From Pseudomonas sp. NFIX28 (GTDB taxonomy: Bacteria; Pseudomonadota; Gammaproteobacteria; Pseudomonadales; Pseudomonadaceae), in the NCBI RefSeq assembly GCF_900107395.1, contig NZ_FNPW01000001.1, positions 344,077 to 408,076 of the forward strand: a DNA stretch of 64,000 bases. Direction: 5' to 3'. A program made the position numbers and the translations under genes. The notes below the pieces were generated by a model that saw only the letters and a list, made by a program, of their open reading frames with translations, was not told the origin of the DNA and searched no databases. Position 1 is the stretch's first letter. The number at the start of each line of letters is the position of its first letter. Positions 26,265 through 35,392 of the stretch are shown one piece after another.

Positions 26265-27803
26265 ATGAACATCGCCCATTGGCTGCGCGATGCGGCCCAG
26301 CGCTGGCCCCGGCGGGGGGCTCTGTTCGAGGGGCGCCGCCAGGTCGCCGACTACCAGGCGTTTGCCGCGCAGGCCCGGGCACGCGCCCTGCAACTGCGAC
26401 ACGAGTACGGCATTGTCCCTGGCGACCGAGTGGCACTGCTGATGAAGAACAGCTGTGGTTACCTGGAACTGTTGTATGCCATCTGGTGGAGCGGGGCGGT
26501 CGCGGTTCCGATCAACAGCAAGCTGCATGCGCTGGAAGCCGCCTGGATTGCCGGCAATGCCGGGGCTCGGCTCATCTACACCGATGAGGGCCAAAGCTTC
26601 GCCACCGCGGGCCTGCCTGCCGGCTGCCGTGAGTTGGCCGCCCCCGGGCTGGCCAGGCAAGGGGTGGTGCCGGACGATGAGCTGGTAGAGCCGCACCTGC
26701 GGAAGGACACCGACCTGGCCTGGCTGTTCTACACCTCCGGTACCACCGGGCGCCCCAAGGGGGTGATGTTGTCCCATGGCAACCTGGTCGCCATGTCCTT
26801 GTGTTATCCCCTGGACGTGGACCCGGTGGCCGCTGATGACGCAGTGCTTTATGCCGCGCCAATGTCTCACGGCGCCGGTCTCTACAACTTCATCCATGTG
26901 CGCTGTGGCGCCCGGCACGTGGTGCCGATGTCCCGGGGTTTCGACGCACCGGAGTTGTTCGAGCTGGCGCAGGAGCTGGGCCAGGCCAGCCTGTTTGCCG
27001 CACCGACCATGGTCAAGCGCATGGTGCAGCAGGCCCGGGAGCAAGGCTATTGCGGCGAAGGGATCAAGACCATCGTCTACGGCGGAGGCCCGATGTACCT
27101 GGCGGATCTCGCCCAGGCCCTGGACACCTTCGGCCCGCGCCTGGTGCAGATCTACGGCCAGGGCGAATGCCCCATGACCATCAGCGCCCTGTCCAGGCAG
27201 ACCATTGCCGACCGTGGGCATGCTGACTGGCCGGCCCTTGCCGCTTCGGTAGGGCGTGCCCACGCCTGCGTTGAGGTGCGCGTGGTGGATGCTGCGGGCC
27301 AACCCCTGGGCAGCGCAGAGATGGGGATAATCGCCGTGCGCGGGGCGGCGGTGATGCAAGGTTACTGGGACAACCCGCAAGCCACCCGGGAGGCCCTGGT
27401 GGACGGCTGGCTACTTACCGGCGACATCGGTTTCCTCAACGAGCAGGGCTACCTGACCCTGACCGATCGCTGCAAGGATGTGATTATCTCCGGCGGCAGC
27501 AACATCTACCCGCGGGAAGTCGAGGAAGTGCTGATCCAGCACCCCGAGGTATTCGAAGTGTGCGTGGTGGGCGAGGCCGACCCGCATTGGGGCGAATCGG
27601 TGGTGGCTTTCGTGGTCCTGCGTTCGCCCGGCAACCTCGATGCGCAGGTGCTCAACCAGTGGTTCCTGGCGCGCATGGCCTCGTTCAAGAAGCCGAAGAA
27701 GTACTTGTTTTGCACCGAGCTGCCCAAGAACAGCTATGGCAAGATTCTCAAGACCCGCTTGCGCCAGTGGTTGCAGGACCCCACCGGGCCCTTGATCGAC
27801 TGA
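26265..27803 (+). CDS. AMP-dependent acyl-CoA ligase
   Basis: A 512-aa ANL-family ligase. The P-loop is LFYTSGTTGRPKGVML (about residues 155-170). The A5 region is YGQGECPMT (about 298). The hinge and A8 region is TGDIGFLNEQGYLTLTDRCK, then DVIISGGSNIYPREVEEVL. The catalytic lysine is in KNSYGKILKTRL near the C-terminus. It should activate a carboxylic acid to its CoA thioester. It starts 2 bp after the thiolase stop. Together with that gene and the following MHS transporter, it suggests uptake, CoA activation and thiolytic cleavage of an organic acid. Confidence 0.9.
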   Translation: MNIAHWLRDAAQRWPRRGALFEGRRQVADYQAFAAQARARALQLRHEYGIVPGDRVALLMKNSCGYLELLYAIWWSGAVAVPINSKLHALEAAWIAGNAGARLIYTDEGQSFATAGLPAGCRELAAPGLARQGVVPDDELVEPHLRKDTDLAWLFYTSGTTGRPKGVMLSHGNLVAMSLCYPLDVDPVAADDAVLYAAPMSHGAGLYNFIHVRCGARHVVPMSRGFDAPELFELAQELGQASLFAAPTMVKRMVQQAREQGYCGEGIKTIVYGGGPMYLADLAQALDTFGPRLVQIYGQGECPMTISALSRQTIADRGHADWPALAASVGRAHACVEVRVVDAAGQPLGSAEMGIIAVRGAAVMQGYWDNPQATREALVDGWLLTGDIGFLNEQGYLTLTDRCKDVIISGGSNIYPREVEEVLIQHPEVFEVCVVGEADPHWGESVVAFVVLRSPGNLDAQVLNQWFLARMASFKKPKKYLFCTELPKNSYGKILKTRLRQWLQDPTGPLID

Positions 27804-27844
27804 CGCTGCATTTCACGGATAGCACTATGACAGGAGTCCCCACA

Positions 27845-29185
27845 ATGGGCGTGCCAGCTTCCAACCCCCAGCGCCAGCGGCGCCGGGCTTTTATCGGCGC
27901 CACTTCCGGCCACTTGATCGAGTGGTACGACTATGGCGTCTACGGTTTCCTGGCCTTGTATATCGGCAAGGCCTTCTTCGTTTCCGACGATCCCACCAGC
28001 AGCCTTCTGGCGAGTTTTGCGGCCTTTGCCCTGAGTTTCTTCATCCGTCCCCTGGGCGGCCTGTTCTTCGGCCCCCTGGCAGACAAGATCGGCCGCCGCA
28101 GGACCCTGATCACGGTGCTGGTGATGATGGCAGGCTCCACCTGCCTGCTAGGCCTGTTACCGACCTACGCCAGCATCGGCATCGCCGCGCCGGTGATCCT
28201 GGTGCTGATCCGTTGTGTGCAGGGTTTCTCTGCCGGTGGCGAGATCGGCACCATTACCAGCTTCATTTCCGAATACGCCAGCCCAGGGCGCCGGGGATTC
28301 GCTACCTGCTGGCTGATGGTCACCGCCGTGCTCGGCCTGCTCCTGGGCGGTGCCGTGGCCAACGGCATGACCTGGCTCCTGGGCGCCGAACTGATGCAGG
28401 AGTGGGGCTGGCGGATCCCGTTCCTGATCGCCGGTCCCCTGGGCTTCATCTCGCTGTACATCCGCCTGAAGCTGGAGGACAGCCCGGAGTTCCTGGCCCT
28501 GGTGCAGGCCGGGCAGACGTCCAAGGCGCCGCTGCGCGAGGTTTGGCAGTGGAAACGCTCGATCGCCCTGGTGTTCTTCATCATCACCCTGCACAGCTCG
28601 ATCTTTTACCTGGTACTGACCTTCGCTTCGACCTACATGTCCAACACGCTCAAGTTCGACAGCGGCACTACCTTGCTCTATGTGTTCGTCGCCAGCCTCT
28701 CGGCGGCGGTGGTCATGCCCTTCGGCGGCGCCTTCACCGATCGCTACGGGCGCAAGCCGTTCCTGATCGTGATTGGTGCCCTGGCGACCCTGGCCATGTA
28801 TTGGTTCTTCAAAACAGCGCCCAACGCCACCCCGGCCACCTTGTTCTGGCCGCTGATGGCGGTGGCGATCCTGTTCGGGCTCTATGCGTCCTCGACCTAC
28901 GCCCTGATGAGCGAGTTGCTGCCAACCCGCATCCGCTCTACCGGCATCGCCGTGGCCTACAACATTCCGGTGGCCGTGTTCGGCGGCAGCGCGCCGTTGA
29001 TTTCCACCTGGCTTATCAAGCTCACTGGCGACATCACCGCGCCCTGGTACTTCTACGTGGCCACCGGGGGCGTGTCGTTGCTGGCCCTGGTCGTTCTGCG
29101 TAAGGAGGATTTCGTTGCCTGTACCCAAGACGTCCGGCAGCAGGGCAGCGGGGCTCCACAACTGCTGGCCAATTCACAACCTTGA
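27845..29185 (+). CDS. MFS transporter, metabolite:H+ symporter (MHS) family
   Basis: A 446-aa inner-membrane symporter with 12 hydrophobic segments. The MHS signature near the N-terminus is GATSGHLIEWYDYGVYGFLA. The cytoplasmic loop motifs are PLADKIGRRRTL and AFTDRYGRKPFL. Relatives such as KgtP, ShiA and CitA import organic acids. The ATG at 27845 was chosen because AGGAG (27832-27836) is correctly spaced. An upstream ATG at 27827 is in the same frame. It probably supplies the substrate for the ligase and thiolase. Confidence 0.88.
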   Translation: MGVPASNPQRQRRRAFIGATSGHLIEWYDYGVYGFLALYIGKAFFVSDDPTSSLLASFAAFALSFFIRPLGGLFFGPLADKIGRRRTLITVLVMMAGSTCLLGLLPTYASIGIAAPVILVLIRCVQGFSAGGEIGTITSFISEYASPGRRGFATCWLMVTAVLGLLLGGAVANGMTWLLGAELMQEWGWRIPFLIAGPLGFISLYIRLKLEDSPEFLALVQAGQTSKAPLREVWQWKRSIALVFFIITLHSSIFYLVLTFASTYMSNTLKFDSGTTLLYVFVASLSAAVVMPFGGAFTDRYGRKPFLIVIGALATLAMYWFFKTAPNATPATLFWPLMAVAILFGLYASSTYALMSELLPTRIRSTGIAVAYNIPVAVFGGSAPLISTWLIKLTGDITAPWYFYVATGGVSLLALVVLRKEDFVACTQDVRQQGSGAPQLLANSQP

Positions 29186-29271
29186 GCCGGCCTGTGGGCA
29201 TCGGGTGGATTAATTCACGGTCGCTTAGCGCGCAGACCTGAGCCGTCGCCACTAGATGCTCCGGCTGACGC

Positions 29272-29299
29272 GGAACAGCACGGCAAACCGTGCTGTTCC
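29272..29299. terminator. Strong 12-bp hairpin between convergent genes
   Basis: GGAACAGCACGG-CAAA-CCGTGCTGTTCC is a perfect stem between the MHS gene and the TonB-receptor gene, whose stops face each other. There is no strong T-run. It is probably bidirectional. Confidence 0.65.
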
Positions 29300-29307
29300 C
29301 CTGTCAC

Positions 29308-31578
29308 CTAGAAGTCCACGGATGCAGAAAGCTGCACGGTGCGGGGGGCGCCAAGCCCAAGCGTGGTCGTTAGCGGAATGCCCCAGTAATCCTTGTTCGT
29401 CACGTTGTTCACCGTGCCGCGCAATGTCACCGGATGGCTGGCGACCCGCATCGCGTAACGGGCGCCGACGTCATAGATGGTGTAGCCCGGAATGGATTTG
29501 GAGTTGTCGGCATTGATGTACTGCTTCGACACGGAAGTCGCGTTGGCGGTAAGGGTCAAACCATCCAGGATCGGGGTGTCCCACTCGACTCCCAGCTTGC
29601 CTTGCAGCTTCGGCTGGCCGGTGGCGAGCTTGCCTTCGTTGACGCCGCCGGCAGTCTTGGTGACCTTGGGGTCGACACGGGCAACACCGCCCATGAGGCG
29701 TACATCGGTCACCGGGGTGCCGAAGAAGCTCCACTCGACCCCACGGTTACGTTGCTCGCCGCCAAAGGAAAAGACGTTGGTGGCGGGGTCGGTATAGCTG
29801 TTGGGACGCTCGATCTGGTACAGGCTGAGGGTGTGGGCGAAATCACCCAGGTCAAGTTTTACCCCGACCTCCTTCTGCTTGGACTTGTAAGGCGCGAACA
29901 CTTCGCCGGCGTTCGCCGCGGTCAGCGGCGCCGTGGCACCTTTACTCAGGCCTTCGATGTAGTTGGCATAGAGCGACACTTCATCGGTCACCTTGAGCAG
30001 CACCGCCGCGGCGGGTGTCGTGGCGCCCTCGTCATAACGCGAGGTGTGCGCGCCGGTAGTGACGCTGAACGTATCGGTCAATACCTGCTGGCGACGAACA
30101 CCGAGGGTGATCTGCAGCCGCTCATCGAGGAACGACAAGGTATCTGCAAAACCGTAGCTGGTCAGGCGCGACTCGGTGTGCAGCACGGCAGGCCAGCTCT
30201 CCGGCGCCTCCGGCCCCCAAACCGGGTTATAGATGTTGGTAATCCAGTTCGCGCCCGGCACCGAGCGACGGCCATAGTCTTTTTCCTCGTCGGAGTAGTG
30301 CGTGGCGTTGATCGACCACTGGTGACCGATGCCGAAGGTGTCCATTTTCCCTCTAAGCCCGGCCTCGCCCGAAGTCTTCTTCAGGTCGATCTTCAGCTGG
30401 CCCATGGTGGTGGTGAGGTCACCGGCGGTATTGATCACCTGGGAAGAGATGGCGCCGTTGTAGGTGTAGTCGGTCTTGCTGGTGCCCGCTGCCGCATAGG
30501 CCGTGATGTTGTCGTTGAGATCGTATTCGCCGCGTACGATCACGCCCTTGTCCTTGGTCTCGACGTAGCCCCAGTCCGGGTTGAGCAGGGTGTCGGATTT
30601 AGGCGGCTTGGGGACCGGTACGCCCGCGGCAAGGCCAACACCCCGGTTCTGGCCTTTGACGCGATCTTCACTCTGATAGAGGTCGACCGACAGGCGCGTC
30701 CGCTCACCATTCCAATCCAGGCCCAGGGAGTTGAGCTGGACTTTCATTTGCTGGTGCTCGGTCGCGGTATCGCCGTCGCGGTAGACGCTGTTGAAGCGCA
30801 CGCCGAACTGTTGCTCCTCGCCGAAGCGACGGCCGACATCCAGGTGCCCGCCAAACTGTGCATCCGACATGTAGGTCGTGGTCAACCGCGTCAGCGGCTC
30901 GGCGCCTGCGCGCTTGGGTACCAGGTTGATGGTGCCGGCGACCGAACCTCCCGGCGGCATGCCATTGAGCAGGGCGGAGGGGCCCTTGAGCACTTCGATG
31001 CGCTCGTACATTTCGGGGGAGATCCGATAGTAGGGCGCCATGCCATACAGCCCGCCGAAGCTCACGTCGCTGATATTGGAAGCGAAACCGCGGATGGAGT
31101 AGTTCTCGCTGTGGGTCCCGGTCAATCCGTTGCTGAACACCGCGGGGTCGGTGGCGGCGATCACATCGGTGATGTTCTGGGCCTGGACGTCCTCGATGTA
31201 CTTTTCGGTGTAGCTGATGGTGCTGAACGGGGTCTCCATGAAGTCCTTGTTGCCCAGCAAGCCGACGCGGCCGCCCGAGGCAACCTGGCCGCCGGCATAG
31301 ACGGGAGGCAATGCGCCGGGGGCAACCGTTTTGCCTTCGATCATGGTTTCGGACAGCTCCAGCTTGCCGCTGGCCGAAGCCTGCTGCTGCACCTTTTCAG
31401 CCGGTTCAGGCGCGTCGGCCTGTTCGCTGGATTGAGCAGCGGCCACCGTCATGCTTGCACTGCCCAAGCTGAGCACCAGGGCCATGTGTACAGCGATAAA
31501 GGTGCGATTGAACTCAAATGGCGACGCAGCGTGTGTAGGCAGGGGGCTGACGTGCTGTGTTTTACAGCGTGGCGACAT
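29308..31578 (-). CDS. TonB-dependent siderophore receptor
   Basis: A 756-aa outer-membrane receptor for the ferric siderophore. A long signal peptide (to about residue 48, VAAAQ) is followed by a possible TonB box (ELSETMIEGK, about 75). The plug domain includes YSIRGFASNISDVSFGG and ERIEVLKGPSALLNGMPPGG (about 165-210). The 22-strand barrel ends with terminal phenylalanine (LSASVDF). There is no N-terminal STN signalling domain, so it should not signal to the sigma factor of this locus through the usual FecA-type route. AAGGA precedes the ATG. It has its own promoter with a Fur-box-like sequence. Confidence 0.9.
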   Translation of the reverse strand: MSPRCKTQHVSPLPTHAASPFEFNRTFIAVHMALVLSLGSASMTVAAAQSSEQADAPEPAEKVQQQASASGKLELSETMIEGKTVAPGALPPVYAGGQVASGGRVGLLGNKDFMETPFSTISYTEKYIEDVQAQNITDVIAATDPAVFSNGLTGTHSENYSIRGFASNISDVSFGGLYGMAPYYRISPEMYERIEVLKGPSALLNGMPPGGSVAGTINLVPKRAGAEPLTRLTTTYMSDAQFGGHLDVGRRFGEEQQFGVRFNSVYRDGDTATEHQQMKVQLNSLGLDWNGERTRLSVDLYQSEDRVKGQNRGVGLAAGVPVPKPPKSDTLLNPDWGYVETKDKGVIVRGEYDLNDNITAYAAAGTSKTDYTYNGAISSQVINTAGDLTTTMGQLKIDLKKTSGEAGLRGKMDTFGIGHQWSINATHYSDEEKDYGRRSVPGANWITNIYNPVWGPEAPESWPAVLHTESRLTSYGFADTLSFLDERLQITLGVRRQQVLTDTFSVTTGAHTSRYDEGATTPAAAVLLKVTDEVSLYANYIEGLSKGATAPLTAANAGEVFAPYKSKQKEVGVKLDLGDFAHTLSLYQIERPNSYTDPATNVFSFGGEQRNRGVEWSFFGTPVTDVRLMGGVARVDPKVTKTAGGVNEGKLATGQPKLQGKLGVEWDTPILDGLTLTANATSVSKQYINADNSKSIPGYTIYDVGARYAMRVASHPVTLRGTVNNVTNKDYWGIPLTTTLGLGAPRTVQLSASVDF

Positions 31579-31653
31579 GTTGGATTCCTTTCAATGCACA
31601 GAAAAGTGAAGAGTGTTCATAAAGGTCTCCGGCTCAGAAAGAAAAAACCTCAA

Positions 31654-31673
31654 TAAAAATCATTAGCATTTAC
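31654..31673 (-). promoter_or_regulatory. Candidate Fur box of the TonB receptor gene
   Basis: AATAAAAATCATTAGCATT lies about 80 bp before the receptor start and matches about 11 of 19 positions of the E. coli Fur consensus on either strand by hand count. The location fits iron repression. Confidence 0.5.
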
Positions 31674-31704
31674 GAAAAAAGGCCAGTGCTTTGATGGCAC
31701 TGGC
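31674..31704 (-). terminator. Rho-independent terminator after the binding-protein gene
   Basis: GGCCAGTGC and GCACTGGCC form a perfect 9-bp stem with a 6-nt loop. On the minus strand it is followed by a T-run (A-run at 31675-31680). It ends the long leftward transport operon just before the receptor promoter. Confidence 0.8.
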
Positions 31705-31732
31705 CCAGGGGTAACCGTGGAGCAAGGCAAAC

Positions 31733-32725
31733 TCAGCCCTTGTAGGCTTGCATCACCTCATCAGCCATGCGGTTCAGGCAGGTGACACTGGCAGTGCACA
31801 GGTACCAGGTTTGTGCATCGACGAAGATCACCCGGCCGTTGTTCCAGGCTTTGGTCTTGCGCAGCAACGGGTTGTCCAGGCTGTCGAGCGTGAGCGCCGG
31901 GCGTCGTTCCATGACGGCAGTGCGGTCGATGACGTAGAGAATGTCCGGGTCGGCCTGCTGGATGAACTCGTTGGAGATCGGCTGGCCGTGCAACCCGGCG
32001 GCGGTGTCGCTGCTGGCTGGCTTCACGCCGAGGGTGTCGAAGATGAAGCCATAGCGCGACTGGACGCCATAGGAGGTGAACGCGCCGTTGTTGTGCAGCA
32101 CGATCAAGGCCTTCTCCGGACGACCTTCAGTGACCTTGCGCGTCTGCTCGACCTTGCTTTGCATTTCGGCGACTTTCTGGCTGGCCAGCTCTTCCTTGCC
32201 GAAGATGCGCCCAAGCTGCGTCAGGTGATTCTTGGCGGTCTCGATGTAGTTGCCGTTCTTGTTGCTCAGGTCCACATCGTCATAGACGGTTGGCGCGATC
32301 TGGCTCAGCTCCCCATAGCTCTGCGCCTGCAAGGGCGAAATGAGGATCAGGTCGGGTTTCAGTGCGTGCAGCCGTTCGAGGTTGGGCTGGATGGTCGTGC
32401 CGACATCGGCGACAGCGGGGTCGTCGCGGTATTTTGTGAGGAAATCGGCCACGTAATCCTTGGCCATTCCCACCACTGGCGCGCCGAGCTGGTCGAGGCT
32501 GTCGAGTTCGCTCATGTCGAACGCCACCACACGCTGCGGCAGTCTGTTGATTTCGGTGATGCCCAACGGGTGCTTCAGCGTAATCGGTTGGTAGGCGGTC
32601 GCGGACGCTGCTTCAGGTGGCGTCGCGTTGGCTTCGGGCTGGGGTTTGTCACAGCCTTGCAGGGCAGCGGTCACGGCCATGGCCAGCAACGCGTGAGCGA
32701 GCTTGTTGCGGTAACCAGCGTTCAT
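31733..32725 (-). CDS. Ferric-siderophore periplasmic binding lipoprotein (FatB/CeuE-like)
   Basis: A 330-aa type III substrate-binding protein with lipobox (VTAALQGC, Cys about residue 25). It carries the domain pattern PQRVVAFDMSELDSLDQLGA, then LERLHALKPDLILISPL, and a long connecting helix. The C-terminal part includes a double-Cys segment (LCTASVTCLNRM). It should bind the ferric siderophore in the periplasm and deliver it to the permeases. It overlaps the ATPase gene (ATGA) and is the last gene of the operon. Confidence 0.88.
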   Translation of the reverse strand: MNAGYRNKLAHALLAMAVTAALQGCDKPQPEANATPPEAASATAYQPITLKHPLGITEINRLPQRVVAFDMSELDSLDQLGAPVVGMAKDYVADFLTKYRDDPAVADVGTTIQPNLERLHALKPDLILISPLQAQSYGELSQIAPTVYDDVDLSNKNGNYIETAKNHLTQLGRIFGKEELASQKVAEMQSKVEQTRKVTEGRPEKALIVLHNNGAFTSYGVQSRYGFIFDTLGVKPASSDTAAGLHGQPISNEFIQQADPDILYVIDRTAVMERRPALTLDSLDNPLLRKTKAWNNGRVIFVDAQTWYLCTASVTCLNRMADEVMQAYKG

Positions 32726-33504
32726 ATCAGTTCCCTTGAGGTCGATGGGTTGAAGTAGTTGCAGACGAACCCCGGCCCGCCGCGCAGGATCTCGAAGTCG
32801 AGGTCGAACAGTTCGCGCAGGCAGTCTTCGTTGACCACCTCTGCAACGGGGCCACTGCGGTGCACGGTGCCGCGTTTCATCGCGACGATGTGATCCGAGT
32901 AGTTGGCGGCGAAGTTGATGTCGTGGACCACCAGGATCACGGTACGGCCTTGTTCATCGCACAGGCGACGCAAGGCACGCATGATCATCACGGCATGTTT
33001 CATGTCGAGATTGTTCAGTGGTTCGTCCAGGAGCAGGTAGTCGGTCTGCTGGGCGATCGTCATGGCCAGAAACGCCATTTGCCGCTGCCCGCCACTGAGT
33101 TCATCGATATAGGCGTGGCGCAGCTTCTGCAGCGACAGAAAGCAGATGGCGTCATCAACGGCCTTGTGGTCCGCGCTGGTCATGTTGCCCCGGCTGTAGG
33201 GGAAGCGACCGAATGCCACCAGCTCATCTACGGTGAGGCGCAGATTGAACTCGGGGGCCTGGCGCAGCGTGGCCACGCGTTTGGCGTAGTCGCGCACCGG
33301 GATCGTGCCGATGTCGCGCCCGTCGATACTCAGCTCGCCACCCGATGCAGCCTGCAGGCGGGCTATGAGCATCAGCAGGGTCGTCTTGCCGGCGCCGTTG
33401 GGGCCGATCAGCGAGGTTATCTGCCCGGACGGAAAGCGGACGCTGACATCGGTCAGCACCGGTTTGTTGCCGTAAGCCTTGTAAACGTGGCTGAGGGAGA
33501 TCAT
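32722..33504 (-). CDS. Ferric-siderophore ABC importer ATPase (FecE/FepC-like)
   Basis: A 260-aa ABC ATPase with Walker A GPNGAGKTT (about residue 34), signature LSGGQRQMAFLAM (about 135), Walker B YLLLDEPLNNLD and switch histidine in LVVHDINFA. The pattern is that of iron-siderophore importers. It overlaps both neighbours by 4 bp, which indicates coupled translation with the permeases and the binding protein. Confidence 0.92.
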   Translation of the reverse strand: MISLSHVYKAYGNKPVLTDVSVRFPSGQITSLIGPNGAGKTTLLMLIARLQAASGGELSIDGRDIGTIPVRDYAKRVATLRQAPEFNLRLTVDELVAFGRFPYSRGNMTSADHKAVDDAICFLSLQKLRHAYIDELSGGQRQMAFLAMTIAQQTDYLLLDEPLNNLDMKHAVMIMRALRRLCDEQGRTVILVVHDINFAANYSDHIVAMKRGTVHRSGPVAEVVNEDCLRELFDLDFEILRGGPGFVCNYFNPSTSRELI

Positions 33505-34451
33505 GCGGTGCCCCGTGTGCGAGCCATCAGCGTGAGGAAATACACGCCGCAGACCAGGTTGATGAGGATGCTGACGGAGGTGTTGTAGTTGAACAGTTGC
33601 TCGACCAGGTACTGGGCAATGATGAAGAGGCCGATCGCAATCGCGCTGGCGATCGGCAGTGTCACCCGGTGGCGGGTGGTGCGGGCGAGGCCATAGCTGA
33701 TGTTGGCGACAAAAACGCCCATGAACGCGGTCGGCCCGACCAGGCTGGTGGACAGGGCTACCAGGATGGCAATCAGCGCCAGAAGCAGGCGCACGCTGGC
33801 CAGGTAGTCGATCCCGAGGGAAAGCGCCTGGTCACGTCCCAGCGCCAGCACATCGAGGGTCGGCAGCAAGCGCTGGATGGCCAGGCACACGGCGATCGCC
33901 AGCAGGCCTGAATACAACACCTGGGCAGGTTGTGCCTTGTTGAACGAGGTGTAGTTGAAGCCCTGCAGGATCGAGAATTCGCCAGGGCTGATTTTCAGCT
34001 GGATGAATTGCGTGAAGGTGGACATCACCATGCTCAACACCAACCCGAGCAAGAGCAACAGGTAGACATTGTTGCGCCCGTCGCGCAGCAGCCAATGGTG
34101 AATCAGCCAGGAATAGCCGAGCATCAAGGCTATCGACATCGCGACATTGGCATCGCGCCCCAGCAGCACCAGGCTTTGCGAGCCCAGCAGCAGGATCAAC
34201 AACGCCTGGAACAGCAGGTAGATGGCCTCATACCCCATGATGGCCGGCGTCAGGATGCGGTTACCAGCGATGGTCTGGAAAATCACCGAGGAATAGGCGA
34301 TGCACAGGCCGGCGATGGCCATCGCTGCGAGCCGGGTGAGACGCTTGGGGATGATGTAGTCGAAGTCCAGGCCCGAGCCCAGCAGCAGGAATCCTGACGC
34401 CAGGAGCAGGACCAGCAGCCAGACGCCGTAACGGATGAAAGCGCTGCTCAT
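33501..34451 (-). CDS. FecCD-family siderophore permease 2 (FatC-like)
   Basis: A 316-aa inner-membrane permease of the FecCD family with about 9 hydrophobic segments. Conserved segments are LTRLAAMAIAGLCIAYSSVIFQ and SLVGPTAFMGVFVANISYGL, the ATPase-contact EAA-like loop region. ATG 34451 overlaps the stop of the other permease by 4 bp, and a longer reading frame upstream is not supported. It should pair with the other permease and the FecE-like ATPase. Confidence 0.9.
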   Translation of the reverse strand: MSSAFIRYGVWLLVLLLASGFLLLGSGLDFDYIIPKRLTRLAAMAIAGLCIAYSSVIFQTIAGNRILTPAIMGYEAIYLLFQALLILLLGSQSLVLLGRDANVAMSIALMLGYSWLIHHWLLRDGRNNVYLLLLLGLVLSMVMSTFTQFIQLKISPGEFSILQGFNYTSFNKAQPAQVLYSGLLAIAVCLAIQRLLPTLDVLALGRDQALSLGIDYLASVRLLLALIAILVALSTSLVGPTAFMGVFVANISYGLARTTRHRVTLPIASAIAIGLFIIAQYLVEQLFNYNTSVSILINLVCGVYFLTLMARTRGTA

Positions 34452-35392
34452 CGGTATTGCCTGATCAAAAGGATGAGGAAAAGAACGCCGCCCACACTGC
34501 CCGCGGTCAGGCCGATGGGGACCTCGAAGGGGTAGATCAGCAGGCGCCCGAGGATGTCGCAGGCGAGCAGTAGCGAAGCGCCGCACAAGGCCACGATGGG
34601 TAGGGTGCGCGCTAGGTTCTCGCCATAGTGCAATGCCACCAGGTTAGGGATGACCAGGCCAACAAACGGAATTGCCCCCACGGTAATCACCGTGGCCGAC
34701 ACGGTGACGGCCACCAGCATCAGGCCCAAGGTTGCGTTGGCCGTGTAGTTCAAGCCCAGGCTGCTGGCCATGCCTTCACCCATGCCGAGCACGGTGAAAC
34801 GCTGGGCAAAGAGGTAGGTAAGCAGGACGATCGGCAGGATCAGGTAGATGATCTCGTAGTTGCCCTGAACGATCTTGGAGAAGTCGCCCAATAGCCAACC
34901 TTGCATGCTTTGCAGAAAGTTGTGGCGGTAGGCGTAGAACTCGGCAACGGCGCTGAGCACGCTGCCATACATCAGCCCCACCACAGGCACCAGCACGGTG
35001 TTCTTGAAGCGGATGCGGCGGATGATCGTCACATACAGCAGGCTGGCGACGAAACAGAAGGCCAGCGCGAACAGCATCTTGCCAGTGGTGCCCACCGACG
35101 GCAGCGTGGTGAGGGCGATCAGGATGCCCAGTTTCGCGGCATCCAGCCCTCCGGAAGTGGCCGGCTCGACAAAGCGATTGCGCACGATCTGCTGCAGGAT
35201 CACCCCACACACCGCCAAGCCGACGCCCGTGAGCACCAGCGCGGCCAAGCGCGGCAGGCGGCTGGCGGTGAGGGTCAACCAGGCGTCGCCGGAGAAACTG
35301 AACAAGGAAAGCCAGGATACTTGCTTGACCCCTACCACCAGCGACAGGCAACAGAGCACGGCGAACAGGCCCAACAAGGCTGCACGGTTCAA
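34448..35392 (-). CDS. FecCD-family siderophore permease 1 (FatD-like)
   Basis: A 314-aa FecCD permease. Typical segments are SRLPRLAALVLTGVGLAVCG, VILQQIVRNRFVEPATSGGLDAAK (written in two parts here) and GAIPFVGLVIPNLVALHYG. It forms the importer channel with the second permease. The start overlaps the end of the upstream ABC exporter by 4 bp. The arrangement permease-permease-ATPase-binding protein resembles fatDC and related genes of anguibactin-type systems. Confidence 0.88.
   Translation of the reverse strand: MNRAALLGLFAVLCCLSLVVGVKQVSWLSLFSFSGDAWLTLTASRLPRLAALVLTGVGLAVCGVILQQIVRNRFVEPATSGGLDAAKLGILIALTTLPSVGTTGKMLFALAFCFVASLLYVTIIRRIRFKNTVLVPVVGLMYGSVLSAVAEFYAYRHNFLQSMQGWLLGDFSKIVQGNYEIIYLILPIVLLTYLFAQRFTVLGMGEGMASSLGLNYTANATLGLMLVAVTVSATVITVGAIPFVGLVIPNLVALHYGENLARTLPIVALCGASLLLACDILGRLLIYPFEVPIGLTAGSVGGVLFLILLIRQYR

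Noticed and set aside
29434..31656. 740-codon open frame antisense to the TonB receptor gene
   Set aside because: The receptor on the opposite strand has complete family features. The antisense frame has none.
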